A DNA stretch of 64,000 nucleotides, taken from the NCBI RefSeq assembly GCF_022179545.1, contig NZ_AP025518.1, positions 434,001-498,000 on the forward strand, read 5' to 3'. The DNA is from Mycolicibacterium fortuitum subsp. fortuitum. GTDB taxonomy: Bacteria > Actinomycetota > Actinomycetes > Mycobacteriales > Mycobacteriaceae. The notes beneath the pieces are model-generated. The model saw nothing but the letters and a program-made list of their open reading frames with translations, was not told the origin of the DNA and ran no database searches. The position numbers and the translations under genes are program-made. The number at the start of each line of letters is the position of its first letter. Position 1 is the first letter of the stretch. Shown here one piece after another: positions 1 to 8,263 of the stretch.

Positions 1-1
1 C

Positions 2-514
2 GAGCTCACAGCCGCGCCGTGCTTGGACAGCACCCGAACCTTGGTCGACGTCGACGTGCAAGGCGCGCACGGAACCATCCTGGCAGAAGGGGATCGAGCC
101 GCATACGCTGTCAGGGCCGCAGCCGAAGCAACATCCGCGATGTTGGCGGTAGAGCAGGCCAGCCTGGCCGCCACCTGCGCGGTGATGCTGGGAACCACGC
201 CCGGCGTCGACGCTGACCAACTCGGAACCACGGTGGACAAGGCGATCTGGTCCGCGAATTACGCGGTGCAGTGCATAGCCGAGGATGATCCGCATGCCTC
301 CGTGGCTGTCGCCACCGCGCGGATGTTGTGCTCGACAGCGTCATTCCGTGCAGCGCGGCTGCTCACCCCCGACCGCACCTCCGCGGCTCACGCCGTTGAT
401 GCTTTCGCGCAGCGCTCGCGCGGGAGCGCCATGGCCTTCGGGGGACCGCAATGGCATCGGCGGCGCCTCGCCCAACTGACGACTTCACCACTATCTGTTG
501 CTCATTCGCGTTAA
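2..514 (+). CDS. Acyl-CoA dehydrogenase-like protein, C-terminal part (5' end outside window)
   Basis: The frame is open from the first bases, so the gene begins upstream of the window. The visible ~170 residues are Ala-rich and helical (AAEATSAMLAVEQASLAATCAVM), as in the C-terminal four-helix domain of acyl-CoA dehydrogenases, and end in a basic tail after a FGGPQWHRRRL segment. It stops 10 nt before the start of a full acyl-CoA dehydrogenase. In actinobacterial steroid and branched-acid catabolism, adjacent fadE genes often encode the two chains of a heterotetrameric dehydrogenase, and that is the role I infer. The family call rests on composition and context, so it is moderate. Confidence 0.5.
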   Translation, partial: ELTAAPCLDSTRTLVDVDVQGAHGTILAEGDRAAYAVRAAAEATSAMLAVEQASLAATCAVMLGTTPGVDADQLGTTVDKAIWSANYAVQCIAEDDPHASVAVATARMLCSTASFRAARLLTPDRTSAAHAVDAFAQRSRGSAMAFGGPQWHRRRLAQLTTSPLSVAHSR

Positions 515-524
515 GGAGAATGTT

Positions 525-1721
525 TTGACCACCACACCTGTATCCGACCGATCGGCAACGATCGCGTTGCAACCCACTGATGAGGAGACCGCGCTGCGCG
601 AAGCGGTGTCTGGTGTGGTAGCCCGGTTCGGCCACTCCTACTTCCAGGAGTGCGCCCGCACCGGAGAACCCATGCAGCAGCTGTGGGATACGCTGGGCGA
701 GCTAGGATTTCTCGGTCTCAACATCCCCGAGCAATACGGCGGTCAGGGTGCGGGACTGACAGAACTGGCCATCGTGCTGGAAGAGATGTCTGCCGGCGGA
801 TGCCCAGAGCTGGCCATGGTGCTCAGCCAGGGTATCGTCGGATCGATTCTGCCGCTGCACGGAACCGACGAGCAGAAGCAGCGTTACCTGCCAGGGATCG
901 CCAGTGGCGCAGAGAAATTCGTTTTCGCGTTGACCGAACCGGACGCCGGATCCAACTCGCACAACGTGTCCACCACCGCCGTGCGAGACGGATCGGATTG
1001 GGTGGTCAACGGCACCAAATACTACATCTCCGGCATCGATCACGCCGATCACTTCCTACTGGTGGCCAAGACTGGCGTCGATGAGAAGTCCGGCCGCGGC
1101 GAGCTGACCTTGTTCATCGTCGATGATCCCAACCCACCCGGATTCGACAAGCAGTTGATTCCCACCGCATTGCGCGCACCTGAGCGTCAGTACACGCTCT
1201 TCTTCGACGGGATGCGTCTGCCTGCCGATTCGGTCGTCGGCCAGGTGGGAGCGGGACTGCGACCGTTGTTCGACGGGCTCAACCCCGAGCGTGTTCTGAG
1301 TGCGGTCATCTGCACCGGGATCGGACGCTACGCCGTGGCCAAGGCCGCCGAGTACGCGCGCACCCGCCGGGTGTGGGGTGGCGTGCCTATCGGAAGTCAC
1401 CAAGGTGTGGCACATCCGTTGGCCGAAGCCGCCATTGAACTAGAGGCGGCAAGGACCATGGTGTGGCGGGCCGCGGCATTGTTCGATGCGGCTCTGCCGG
1501 CCGGTGAAGAGTCCAACATCGCAAAGTTCCTCGCCTCCAGAGCGGGTATGAAGGCACTCGACACCGCTATTCAGACCCACGGCGGTAACGGCCTGGCAGA
1601 GGACTACGGACTGGCCGACCTGTGGTCGATTGTGCGCCTTCAACAGATCGCGCCCGTGTCCAGCCAAATGGTGCTCAACCATTACGCCCAGCACGCACTC
1701 AAATTGCCCAGGACCTACTGA
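525..1721 (+). CDS. Acyl-CoA dehydrogenase (FadE family)
   Basis: FAD-dependent alpha,beta-dehydrogenation of an acyl-CoA. The TTG start at 525 is chosen because AAGGAG lies 6 nt upstream (513-518); an in-frame TTG at 498 has no such site. The product is 398 aa with the usual order: helical N-domain, flavin/substrate segment FALTEPDAGSNS, beta-domain motif WVVNGTKYYISG, and C-terminal HGGNGLAEDYG. The usual C-terminal catalytic EGT segment reads APVSS here, so the base must lie elsewhere or on a partner chain. The stop overlaps the next ATG (ATGA), giving an operon with the MaoC genes. The substrate is unknown. Confidence 0.9.
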   Translation: MTTTPVSDRSATIALQPTDEETALREAVSGVVARFGHSYFQECARTGEPMQQLWDTLGELGFLGLNIPEQYGGQGAGLTELAIVLEEMSAGGCPELAMVLSQGIVGSILPLHGTDEQKQRYLPGIASGAEKFVFALTEPDAGSNSHNVSTTAVRDGSDWVVNGTKYYISGIDHADHFLLVAKTGVDEKSGRGELTLFIVDDPNPPGFDKQLIPTALRAPERQYTLFFDGMRLPADSVVGQVGAGLRPLFDGLNPERVLSAVICTGIGRYAVAKAAEYARTRRVWGGVPIGSHQGVAHPLAEAAIELEAARTMVWRAAALFDAALPAGEESNIAKFLASRAGMKALDTAIQTHGGNGLAEDYGLADLWSIVRLQQIAPVSSQMVLNHYAQHALKLPRTY

Positions 1722-2176
1722 TGAGCGTCAGCGTCGAAGAACTCACACAACGACTTACCGGCAAGGTGTTGCCCGGTGGGTCGATCGTCGTCGAACCGCA
1801 CGAATCGGCCATTGTCGATGATGCGCTGCGCGCCGGTGACAGCGCCGAGGGCCTGGCCCACCCGTTCTGGTTCATCGTGACTTCGCTGCGATGCATGGGC
1901 ATTTCAGTAGATGAACTCTGCGCGCTCGCCGCGCAGGAGGACGGCGACGTCCTGCTGTTCGGTCAGTGCGACGTGGTCCAACACCGGCCGATGCTCGTCG
2001 GCAGGACCTACGACGCGGCGGCCTCAATCTCCGCAGTCGGGTCCACCACCACCCGAGACGGATCGCGGCTGGACAGTGTCGATGTCACAGTGCACATCCA
2101 GGACGAAGGCGCCGCATCCGTCGGTACCGTCACCAGCCGCTACCTGTTCAAGAGGAGGCGCGGACATGTCTGTTGA
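1721..2176 (+). CDS. MaoC/hot-dog hydratase, non-catalytic-type subunit
   Basis: 151 aa, translationally coupled to the dehydrogenase (ATGA overlap) and overlapping the next gene by 11 bp. It has hot-dog-like features (AHPFWFIVTSLRCMG helix region, then GQCDVVQHRPMLVGRTYDA and a long beta strand region) but lacks the D-x-N-P-I-H catalytic motif of MaoC hydratases. Its downstream partner has that motif. The pair therefore looks like a heteromeric enoyl-CoA hydratase of the HadA/HadB or ChsH1/ChsH2 kind. The family assignment is by pattern and context; the role as structural/substrate-binding subunit is inference. Confidence 0.65.
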   Translation: MSVSVEELTQRLTGKVLPGGSIVVEPHESAIVDDALRAGDSAEGLAHPFWFIVTSLRCMGISVDELCALAAQEDGDVLLFGQCDVVQHRPMLVGRTYDAAASISAVGSTTTRDGSRLDSVDVTVHIQDEGAASVGTVTSRYLFKRRRGHVC

Positions 2177-2585
2177 TCTGCAATTGGTAACGGCTGGAAC
2201 GGAACTGCCGCCACACACCGTCACTGACGTGCGCGACGAAGACGTCCGCATCGTCGCGCTGGTGCTGCGCGATCCCAATCCCATCCACTACGACCTCAAG
2301 GAGGTCGCCCGGCTGGGCTTCGGTGACCGCGCCGTGAACCAGGGCGGCGCCACCATGGCGTACATCGCCAGCTACCTGACTGCCCTCACCGGCAGCCGGG
2401 CAGCCATCAAGGAACTGTCATGTGCCTTCCGCGGCAATGTTTTTGCCGGGGACGACGTAACGGTGGGCGCCACCGTCACCTCGGTGACCGAGACCAACGA
2501 GGGCCGGCTTGTGGCCTGCGACGTGTGGGCCGATGTCGTCGGGGGAAAACGAGCGATCACCGGAACGGCATTGCTGAGTATCTGA
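2166..2585 (+). CDS. MaoC-like enoyl-CoA hydratase, catalytic subunit
   Basis: 139 aa, ATG at 2166 inside the end of the preceding gene. It contains the hydratase-2 signature RDPNPIHYD followed by GFGDRAVNQG, with the Asp/His pair expected to activate water. It continues with the hot-dog strands ELSCAFRGNVFAGDDVTV. Together with the preceding subunit it should hydrate the enoyl-CoA made by the upstream dehydrogenase, giving two consecutive beta-oxidation steps. It is the last gene before the mce operon, about 200 bp upstream of yrbE. Confidence 0.85.
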   Translation: MSVDLQLVTAGTELPPHTVTDVRDEDVRIVALVLRDPNPIHYDLKEVARLGFGDRAVNQGGATMAYIASYLTALTGSRAAIKELSCAFRGNVFAGDDVTVGATVTSVTETNEGRLVACDVWADVVGGKRAITGTALLSI

Positions 2586-2652
2586 CCGGTATCGGCAGCG
2601 CCGTACATCGGGGAGATGACCGGGGTATTCCAAGGGGAGGTTTTTGATTGAG

Positions 2653-2790
2653 ATGAGCACTGCGCCAAAGGCAATGTGGGGCCGTACCCACGAAAGCGGC
2701 TCGGCAGCAAGCGCTGTCAGACGGTCCGCCGAGAACAGCATGCCCGGTGTGTGCCGCTGTGCGGATCGACACCCAGGAAGTCGAGCATGA
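2653..2790 (+). CDS. Possible 45-aa upstream ORF coupled to yrbE
   Basis: ATG at 2653 (or TTG at 2644) follows a strong purine-rich ribosome site, AAGGGGAGG at 2632-2640. The 45-residue product contains CRC near its end, and its TGA (2788-2790) overlaps the yrbE ATG as ATGA. That arrangement suggests translational coupling or a leader peptide for the mce operon. I do not recognise the peptide, and it has no hydrophobic segment. It could instead be the remnant of a longer N-terminal gene. Confidence 0.4.
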   Translation: MSTAPKAMWGRTHESGSAASAVRRSAENSMPGVCRCADRHPGSRA

Positions 2791-3560
2791 CGTCCAGTCT
2801 TGCGCCGCTGGGCAAGCCTCTTCGCGCTATCGGAGGGTTTTTCGGCATGACCCTCGACGTGATCGTGGGGATCTTCACCACGCCGCTGGCGTGGCGTGAA
2901 TACCTCACCCAGTCGTGGTTCGTGGCGCGGGTGTCGATGCTGCCGGCTGTGCTGATGATCATTCCGTACGCCGTTATCAACACCTTCATCTTCAACATCC
3001 TGCTCGGCGAGTTCGGCGCGGCAGACTTCTCCGGTGCCGGTGCGGCATTTTTCAACGTCAATCAGATCGGACCGATCGTCACTGTGTTGGTGACCGCCGG
3101 CGCCAGCGCCACCGCGATGTGCGCAGATCTGGGTGCTCGCACCATCCGAGAAGAGCTCGATGCCCAGCGAGTGATGGGAATCGATCCCATTCAAGCGATG
3201 GTCATCCCACGGGTCCTGGCGGCCACCACCGTCTCGGTGGCGCTTATGGGATTGGTGGTGCTGGTGGGCATGTTGGCGTCGTTCTTCTTCTGTGTGTTTG
3301 CCCTCAATGTGTCCGCGGGCGTGTTCGTCGCCGGTATGACGGTGGTGACCGGACTGGGCGACGTCATTGTTTCGATCATCAAATCGTTCCTGTTCGGGTT
3401 GGGCGCGGGACTCATCGCCTGCTACAAGGGAATTTCTGTAGGAGGCGGGCCGGCCGGTGTCGGCAACGCCGTCAATGAAACGGTCGTTTTCTCCTTCATG
3501 GTGCTGTTCACCATCAACATCATCGTCACCGCCATCGGTGTCCAGTTCACGCTGCAATGA
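2787..3560 (+). CDS. YrbE-family (MlaE-like) permease A of the mce transporter
   Basis: Integral membrane subunit of a Mce lipid importer, equivalent to MlaE in ABC-type lipid transport. 257 aa from ATG 2787 with AGGAAG at 2775-2780. Several membrane helices are visible, together with the family segments GPIVTVLVTAGASATAMCADLGARTIREE and GGPAGVGNAVNETVV. A longer in-frame start at 2676 is rejected because its extra N-terminus is hydrophilic and has no ribosome site. It should pair with the next YrbE and be energised by the MceG ATPase encoded at the operon's 3' end. Confidence 0.93.
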   Translation: MTSSLAPLGKPLRAIGGFFGMTLDVIVGIFTTPLAWREYLTQSWFVARVSMLPAVLMIIPYAVINTFIFNILLGEFGAADFSGAGAAFFNVNQIGPIVTVLVTAGASATAMCADLGARTIREELDAQRVMGIDPIQAMVIPRVLAATTVSVALMGLVVLVGMLASFFFCVFALNVSAGVFVAGMTVVTGLGDVIVSIIKSFLFGLGAGLIACYKGISVGGGPAGVGNAVNETVVFSFMVLFTINIIVTAIGVQFTLQ

Positions 3561-3561
3561 A

Positions 3562-4440
3562 ATGGATCAGACAATGCCTCAATCGCTGACACGCTCAGCA
3601 CCGGCCACGCGATTTCCACGCCTGGCACGAACCCGTGACCGGATAGTGGCCGGGTGGGACCGGATCGCTGAACAGACCGAGTTCTACTTCCTGACGTTGG
3701 CCCGCATTCCCGACGCGGCCATGAACTATCGTCCTGAGGTCTTGCGTCTGATTGCTCAAATGGGCTTGGGCTCAGGGGCGTTGGCCTCTATCGGTGGAAC
3801 GATCGTGATCGTCGGCTTCATGACGATGACCACGGGTGCCATCGTGGCCGCCCAGGGCTACACCCAGTTTCAGTCCGTTGGTGTCGAGGCTTTCACCGGC
3901 TTCGCGTCAGCATTTTTCATCCCGCGACTGATCATCCCTGGCACTGCCCAAGTCACTTTGACCGCGACCATCGGCGCCGGGGCGACCGCCCAGATCGGCG
4001 CGATGAAGATCAACGAAGAGGTCGACGCGCTGGAAGTAATCGGCATCCGCAGCGTGACTTACCTTGCCGCTACCCGGGTTTTGGCGGGCACCATTGTCGT
4101 GATACCGCTGTACGCCACCGCCTTGATGACCGGGTTCTTGGCCGCGCGCTTTGGCACCACGGTGGTCTACGGCCAAGCAGGCGGTGTGTATGACCATTAC
4201 TTCAACACCTTCCTCAACACCCGGGATCTGGTTGTTTCATTCGCTCAGACGATCGTCATGATCGTGGTGGTCATGCTGATCTGTACCTACTACGGCTATA
4301 CCGCCGGCGGTGGTCCGGCAGGAGTGGGCGAAGCAGTCGGCCGAGCAGTCCGGGCATCGATGGTGGTGGGGGCCATTGTGCTCATGGCCGTCACTCTCGC
4401 GGTTTACGGCCAGTCCGGCAACTTCCATCTGGCGGGGTGA
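3562..4440 (+). CDS. YrbE-family (MlaE-like) permease B of the mce transporter
   Basis: 292 aa from ATG 3562, one base after the previous stop; ATG 3574 is an alternative. It has the permease core: TATIGAGATAQIGAMKINEE, several hydrophobic helices and GGGPAGVGEAVGRAV near the C-terminus, as in YrbE B proteins. The N-terminal ~40 residues are basic and cytosolic. It forms the heterodimeric transmembrane channel with YrbE A. Gene order yrbEA-yrbEB-mceA matches the mycobacterial mce1 to mce4 loci. Confidence 0.93.
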   Translation: MDQTMPQSLTRSAPATRFPRLARTRDRIVAGWDRIAEQTEFYFLTLARIPDAAMNYRPEVLRLIAQMGLGSGALASIGGTIVIVGFMTMTTGAIVAAQGYTQFQSVGVEAFTGFASAFFIPRLIIPGTAQVTLTATIGAGATAQIGAMKINEEVDALEVIGIRSVTYLAATRVLAGTIVVIPLYATALMTGFLAARFGTTVVYGQAGGVYDHYFNTFLNTRDLVVSFAQTIVMIVVVMLICTYYGYTAGGGPAGVGEAVGRAVRASMVVGAIVLMAVTLAVYGQSGNFHLAG

Positions 4441-4444
4441 TGCA

Positions 4445-5845
4445 GTGACAAACCCACACGAGAAGCGGCTGTTCTCCAAACGGTGGTGGCCGCTGATCCT
4501 GATCAGCGTGGTGGCCGCGTTGGTGTTTGCCGCAGTGACCTCGTTCCTCGGGACGTTCCAGTCGGTCGTCCCAGTCACTCTCAACGCCGACCGGTCGGGA
4601 CTGGTCCTGGAGACCGGGGCCAAAGTGAAGCTGCGCGGTGTCGACGTGGGCAAGGTGCGCAGCATCAGTAGCGGCGCCCAGGACGGCGCACAAATGAAAC
4701 TGGACATCGATCGCGATCAGATCCGTTTCATCCCCGCCAACGTCGAGGCCAAGATCGCCGTCACCACGGTGTTCGGCGCAAAGTTTGTGCAGTTGAGTCT
4801 GCCAGACAATCCCAGCCCGAAGCGGTTGGCCTCGGGGGCCCAACTGCAGTCGACCAATGTCACCGCCGAGGTCAACACGGTCTTTGAGAACGTGGTGGAT
4901 CTGTTGGACATGATCGATCCGGTCAAGCTCAACTCGGTGCTGACCGCGGTCGCTGACGCGGTGCGCGGCCGCGGTGAGCGCATCGGCGAGGCCACAACCG
5001 ATCTCAACGAGGTCTTGACGGCCCTGAATGCGCGCAGCGAAGTTTTCCGTGAGGACATCCATGCGCTCGGCGATTTCAGCGCCACCTACGGGGCGGCCGC
5101 AGAGGACATCGTCGCAGTCCTCGATGCCGTCTCCACCACCAGCGCCACTGTTGTCGAGCACGACAATGCCTTAGATGGTTTGTTGCTCAACGCAATCGGA
5201 CTGTCCCAGGACGGGACGAGCTTGCTCGCTTCCAGCAAGGACAACCTGATCGGAGCGATCAATGGTCTTGAACCCACCACGGCGCTACTGGAGATGTATA
5301 GCCCCACCTACAAATGCACGCTGCAAGGCGCTGACTGGTTGATCGACAATGGCAAGGGCATCTGGGGCGGCGACGGGCGCACCTTCGTTGTCGATGTCGC
5401 CCTGCTGCCCGGCAATGATCCCTACCGTTATCCGGACAACCTTCCGGTCGTGGGTGCCAAGGGCGGCCCAGGCGGAAAGCCCGGATGTGGTTCTCTGCCC
5501 GATGTCACCAAGAACTTCCCGGTGCGTCAACTGATCACCAACACCGGGTGGGGCACAGGGGTAGATATCCGGCCTAATCCCGGAATCGGAAGTCCGTGCT
5601 ATGCGAACTACTTCCCAGTCACGCGTGCCGTACCTGAGCCACCCAGCATCCGCAAGTGCCTGCCCGGACCGGCCCCGGGACCACAGCCCTACCCAGGAGC
5701 ACCACCGTATGGTGCGCCGTTCTACGGTCCCGGCGGTGTGCCGCTATGGCCAGGAATCCCCGCCGCAACAAGTGATTCCGCACCGCCGCCACCTCCGGCA
5801 GCGGCACCAACGGCCGGTCAACCGCATCAGGACGGTCAGCCGTGA
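4445..5845 (+). CDS. mceA: Mce protein A
   Basis: 466 aa from GTG 4445. One N-terminal membrane anchor (about residues 13-34, rich in Leu/Val/Ala) is followed by an MCE/MlaD domain starting around residue 40 (LETGAKVKLRGVDVGKV). A long helical stretch follows (FENVVDLLDMIDPVKLNSVL region) and then a Pro/Gly-rich C-terminal tail. Mce proteins form a periplasm-spanning hydrophobic tunnel that carries lipids to YrbE. A Cys pair in the tail (GKPGCGS, SPCYANYF) is typical of MceA. A 34-bp gap separates it from mceB. Confidence 0.92.
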   Translation: MTNPHEKRLFSKRWWPLILISVVAALVFAAVTSFLGTFQSVVPVTLNADRSGLVLETGAKVKLRGVDVGKVRSISSGAQDGAQMKLDIDRDQIRFIPANVEAKIAVTTVFGAKFVQLSLPDNPSPKRLASGAQLQSTNVTAEVNTVFENVVDLLDMIDPVKLNSVLTAVADAVRGRGERIGEATTDLNEVLTALNARSEVFREDIHALGDFSATYGAAAEDIVAVLDAVSTTSATVVEHDNALDGLLLNAIGLSQDGTSLLASSKDNLIGAINGLEPTTALLEMYSPTYKCTLQGADWLIDNGKGIWGGDGRTFVVDVALLPGNDPYRYPDNLPVVGAKGGPGGKPGCGSLPDVTKNFPVRQLITNTGWGTGVDIRPNPGIGSPCYANYFPVTRAVPEPPSIRKCLPGPAPGPQPYPGAPPYGAPFYGPGGVPLWPGIPAATSDSAPPPPPAAAPTAGQPHQDGQP

Positions 5846-5879
5846 GGCCGGCCACCATCGATGAGAAAGGACAGCCACG

Positions 5880-6911
5880 ATGACCAAGAACCTCGCAGGC
5901 ATCGTCTGGCGCCTGGCGATTTTCATGACCGCCTGCATACTGGCGCTGGCCGCGACCGTCATCGTGTTTGCACAGTTCCGGTTCGGCGGTGATGCCCACG
6001 ACTACTCCGCACAATTCAGCAACGTCTCGGGTCTGCGCGAAGGTGACATGGTCCGCGTCGCGGGCGTGGAGGTCGGCAAAATCAGCCACATCACTGTCAA
6101 CCCCGACGCCACTGTCCAGGTCGATTTCACCGCAGGCCGCGAGGCCGTCCTGACTGAAGGCACACGCGCAGAGATCCGTTACGACGACCTCATCGGTGGC
6201 CGCTACATGACCTTGACCGACGGAGCCGCCAGCACTGCCGTGCTGGCGGCAGGCGCGACCATCCCGCTGGACCGGACCCAACCGGCGCTGGATCTAGATT
6301 CGGTCACCGGCGGCTTCCGCCCGCTGTTTCGGGCGTTGGATCCAGAAAAGGTCAACGAACTCAGCGGACAGCTATTACAGGCTCTGCAAGGCGAGGGTGT
6401 GACCATTGGATCATTCCTCAACCACGCTGCCGCACTGACGAACACATTGGCTGACCGCGACGTGCTGATTGGCCAAGTGGTCGACAATTTGAACGTAGTC
6501 TTGAGTTCCCTTGGCGGGCAGACTGATCAACTGGACAAGGCAGTCACCAATTTGTCCGAGCTTGTTGCCGGTTTGGCGGAACGAAAATCCGATATCAGCA
6601 ACGCGGTAGCTCACACCAACGCAGCATCCGCGACCATTGCCGACCTGCTGGGGCAGACCCGCCAGCCCGCGCAGAAGGTAATTCGCGAAACCGATCGGGT
6701 CGCGGGCAACGTGCTGCTTGACCACGAGTACTTCGACCGGATCCTCAACGAACTACCCGACAAGTACCGGATCCTCAACCGCCAAGGCATGTATGGCGAC
6801 TACTTCAGTTTCTACTTCTGCGACGTGGTGCTCAAGCTCAACGGCAAAGGAGGCCAGCCGGTCTTCGTCAAGGTGGCCGGCCAAAGTACCGGGAGGTGTG
6901 CGCCGCGATGA
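5880..6911 (+). CDS. mceB: Mce protein B
   Basis: 343 aa, ATG 5880 preceded by GAAAGGA. N-terminal anchor at about residues 11-33 (IFMTACILALAATVIVFA), then the MlaD domain (SGLREGDMVRVAGVEVGKI). The long helical region contains LDPEKVNELSGQLLQALQGEG, and the end has no Pro-rich tail (CDVVLKLNGKGGQPVFVKVAG...GRCAPR), as usual for MceB. Its stop overlaps the start of mceC (ATGA). It is one of six different subunits in the Mce hexamer. Confidence 0.92.
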   Translation: MTKNLAGIVWRLAIFMTACILALAATVIVFAQFRFGGDAHDYSAQFSNVSGLREGDMVRVAGVEVGKISHITVNPDATVQVDFTAGREAVLTEGTRAEIRYDDLIGGRYMTLTDGAASTAVLAAGATIPLDRTQPALDLDSVTGGFRPLFRALDPEKVNELSGQLLQALQGEGVTIGSFLNHAAALTNTLADRDVLIGQVVDNLNVVLSSLGGQTDQLDKAVTNLSELVAGLAERKSDISNAVAHTNAASATIADLLGQTRQPAQKVIRETDRVAGNVLLDHEYFDRILNELPDKYRILNRQGMYGDYFSFYFCDVVLKLNGKGGQPVFVKVAGQSTGRCAPR

Positions 6912-8263
6912 CCAGGAGACGGACTTTCTCTGAGCGAAACCCGCTGATTCTTGGCGCTGTGGGTCTACTGGCCGTGGTGCTTGTCGCGACTGCGGCACTG
7001 GGCAACCAGATGCTGCCGTTCATCAATCAAAACAAGAACTACTCGGCGTACTTCGCCGATGCCGGTGGTTTGTTCACCGGCGCGATCGTCCAGGTATCCG
7101 GCTATCCAGTCGGCAAGGTCACCGACATCGAACTTGAAGGCCCCGGAGTCCGGGTTACCTTCGATGTGCCCAAAAATCTGCACATCGGAGATCGGTCTGA
7201 GGCGGCTATCACGACCAAGGGGCTGCTGGGCACCAAAGAACTGGATGTCATTCCCCATGGCGATGACGCACTCGACGGCCCCATCCCGATGAATCGCACC
7301 AAGTCTCCCTATCAGCTTCCTGACGCGCTCGGGGAGTTGGCGACGACCATCAGCGGGCTGGATACCAACCAACTGTCGGATTCCTTGTCGACCCTGGCCC
7401 AGACCTTCGCCGACACTCCGCCACACCTGCGCGAAGCGGTTCAAGGCGTGGCGCGGTTCGCCGAGACCCTCAACAGCCGAGACGATCAGCTGCGCACACT
7501 ATTGGCCAACGCAGCCAAGGCAACCGACGTCCTGGCCAAGCGCACCGACCGGATCGTCAGTCTGATCAAGGACACCAACGCCGTGCTGGCCCAGTTGCGC
7601 ACTCAAAGCGCCGCTCTGGACCAGTTGTCGGCCAACATATCGGCGGTCGCGCAACAATTGAAGGCATTCATCGCCGAAAACCGCGCTCAGCTCAAACCCT
7701 CACTGGACAAGCTCAACGGCGTACTGACCATCGTCGACAGCCGCAAGGAGCGCATCCAAGAAGCCGTCAAAGGCTTGGGTACCTACGCGATGTCGTTGGG
7801 TGAAACTGTGGCTTCCGGTCCGTTCTTCAAGGCCTACGTCGTGAACTTGCTTCCGGGACAGTTCGTGCAGCCCTTCGTCGATGCGGCGTTTTCCGACCTG
7901 GGGCTGGATCCCAATGTCCTCCTGCCTTCTGAACGCCACGATCCTCAAGTGGGCCAGCCCGGCACGCCGGCGCTGCCGGTGCCTTATCCTCGCACCGGCC
8001 AGGGCGGCCAACCGCGGCTCAATCTGCCCGACGCCATCACCGGAAATCCTGGCGATCCAGGATGCGGACCGCCAGGGGTGCCGCTGCCCGGCCCCACGGG
8101 CTGCTACCCCTATCGCGAACCAGAGCCGGCACCGCCGCCGGGCGGACCACCGCCGGGCCCACCGGCGATCGATCCTGCAACTCCTTCCGTCAGCGAACCC
8201 ACGCCCTCACCGGTTTTGGTGCCCGCACCCGGTGAACCACCCACGCCAGGAGGCCAACGATGA
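6908..8263 (+). CDS. mceC: Mce protein C
   Basis: 451 aa. ATG 6908 (MTRRRTFSERNP) is preferred over GTG 6896 because it forms an ATGA overlap with mceB. N-terminal anchor, MlaD domain (GGLFTGAIVQVSGYPVGKV), then a helical tunnel segment and a C-terminal tail of ~80 residues very rich in Pro and Gly. The tail resembles other MceC proteins and may extend toward the outer envelope. It ends by overlapping mceD by 4 bp. Confidence 0.92.
   Translation: MTRRRTFSERNPLILGAVGLLAVVLVATAALGNQMLPFINQNKNYSAYFADAGGLFTGAIVQVSGYPVGKVTDIELEGPGVRVTFDVPKNLHIGDRSEAAITTKGLLGTKELDVIPHGDDALDGPIPMNRTKSPYQLPDALGELATTISGLDTNQLSDSLSTLAQTFADTPPHLREAVQGVARFAETLNSRDDQLRTLLANAAKATDVLAKRTDRIVSLIKDTNAVLAQLRTQSAALDQLSANISAVAQQLKAFIAENRAQLKPSLDKLNGVLTIVDSRKERIQEAVKGLGTYAMSLGETVASGPFFKAYVVNLLPGQFVQPFVDAAFSDLGLDPNVLLPSERHDPQVGQPGTPALPVPYPRTGQGGQPRLNLPDAITGNPGDPGCGPPGVPLPGPTGCYPYREPEPAPPPGGPPPGPPAIDPATPSVSEPTPSPVLVPAPGEPPTPGGQR

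Noticed and set aside
2418..3557. Long minus-strand open frame (379 codons) opposite yrbE
   Set aside because: His/Arg/Gly-rich antisense translation of a convincing membrane-protein gene; typical high-GC shadow.
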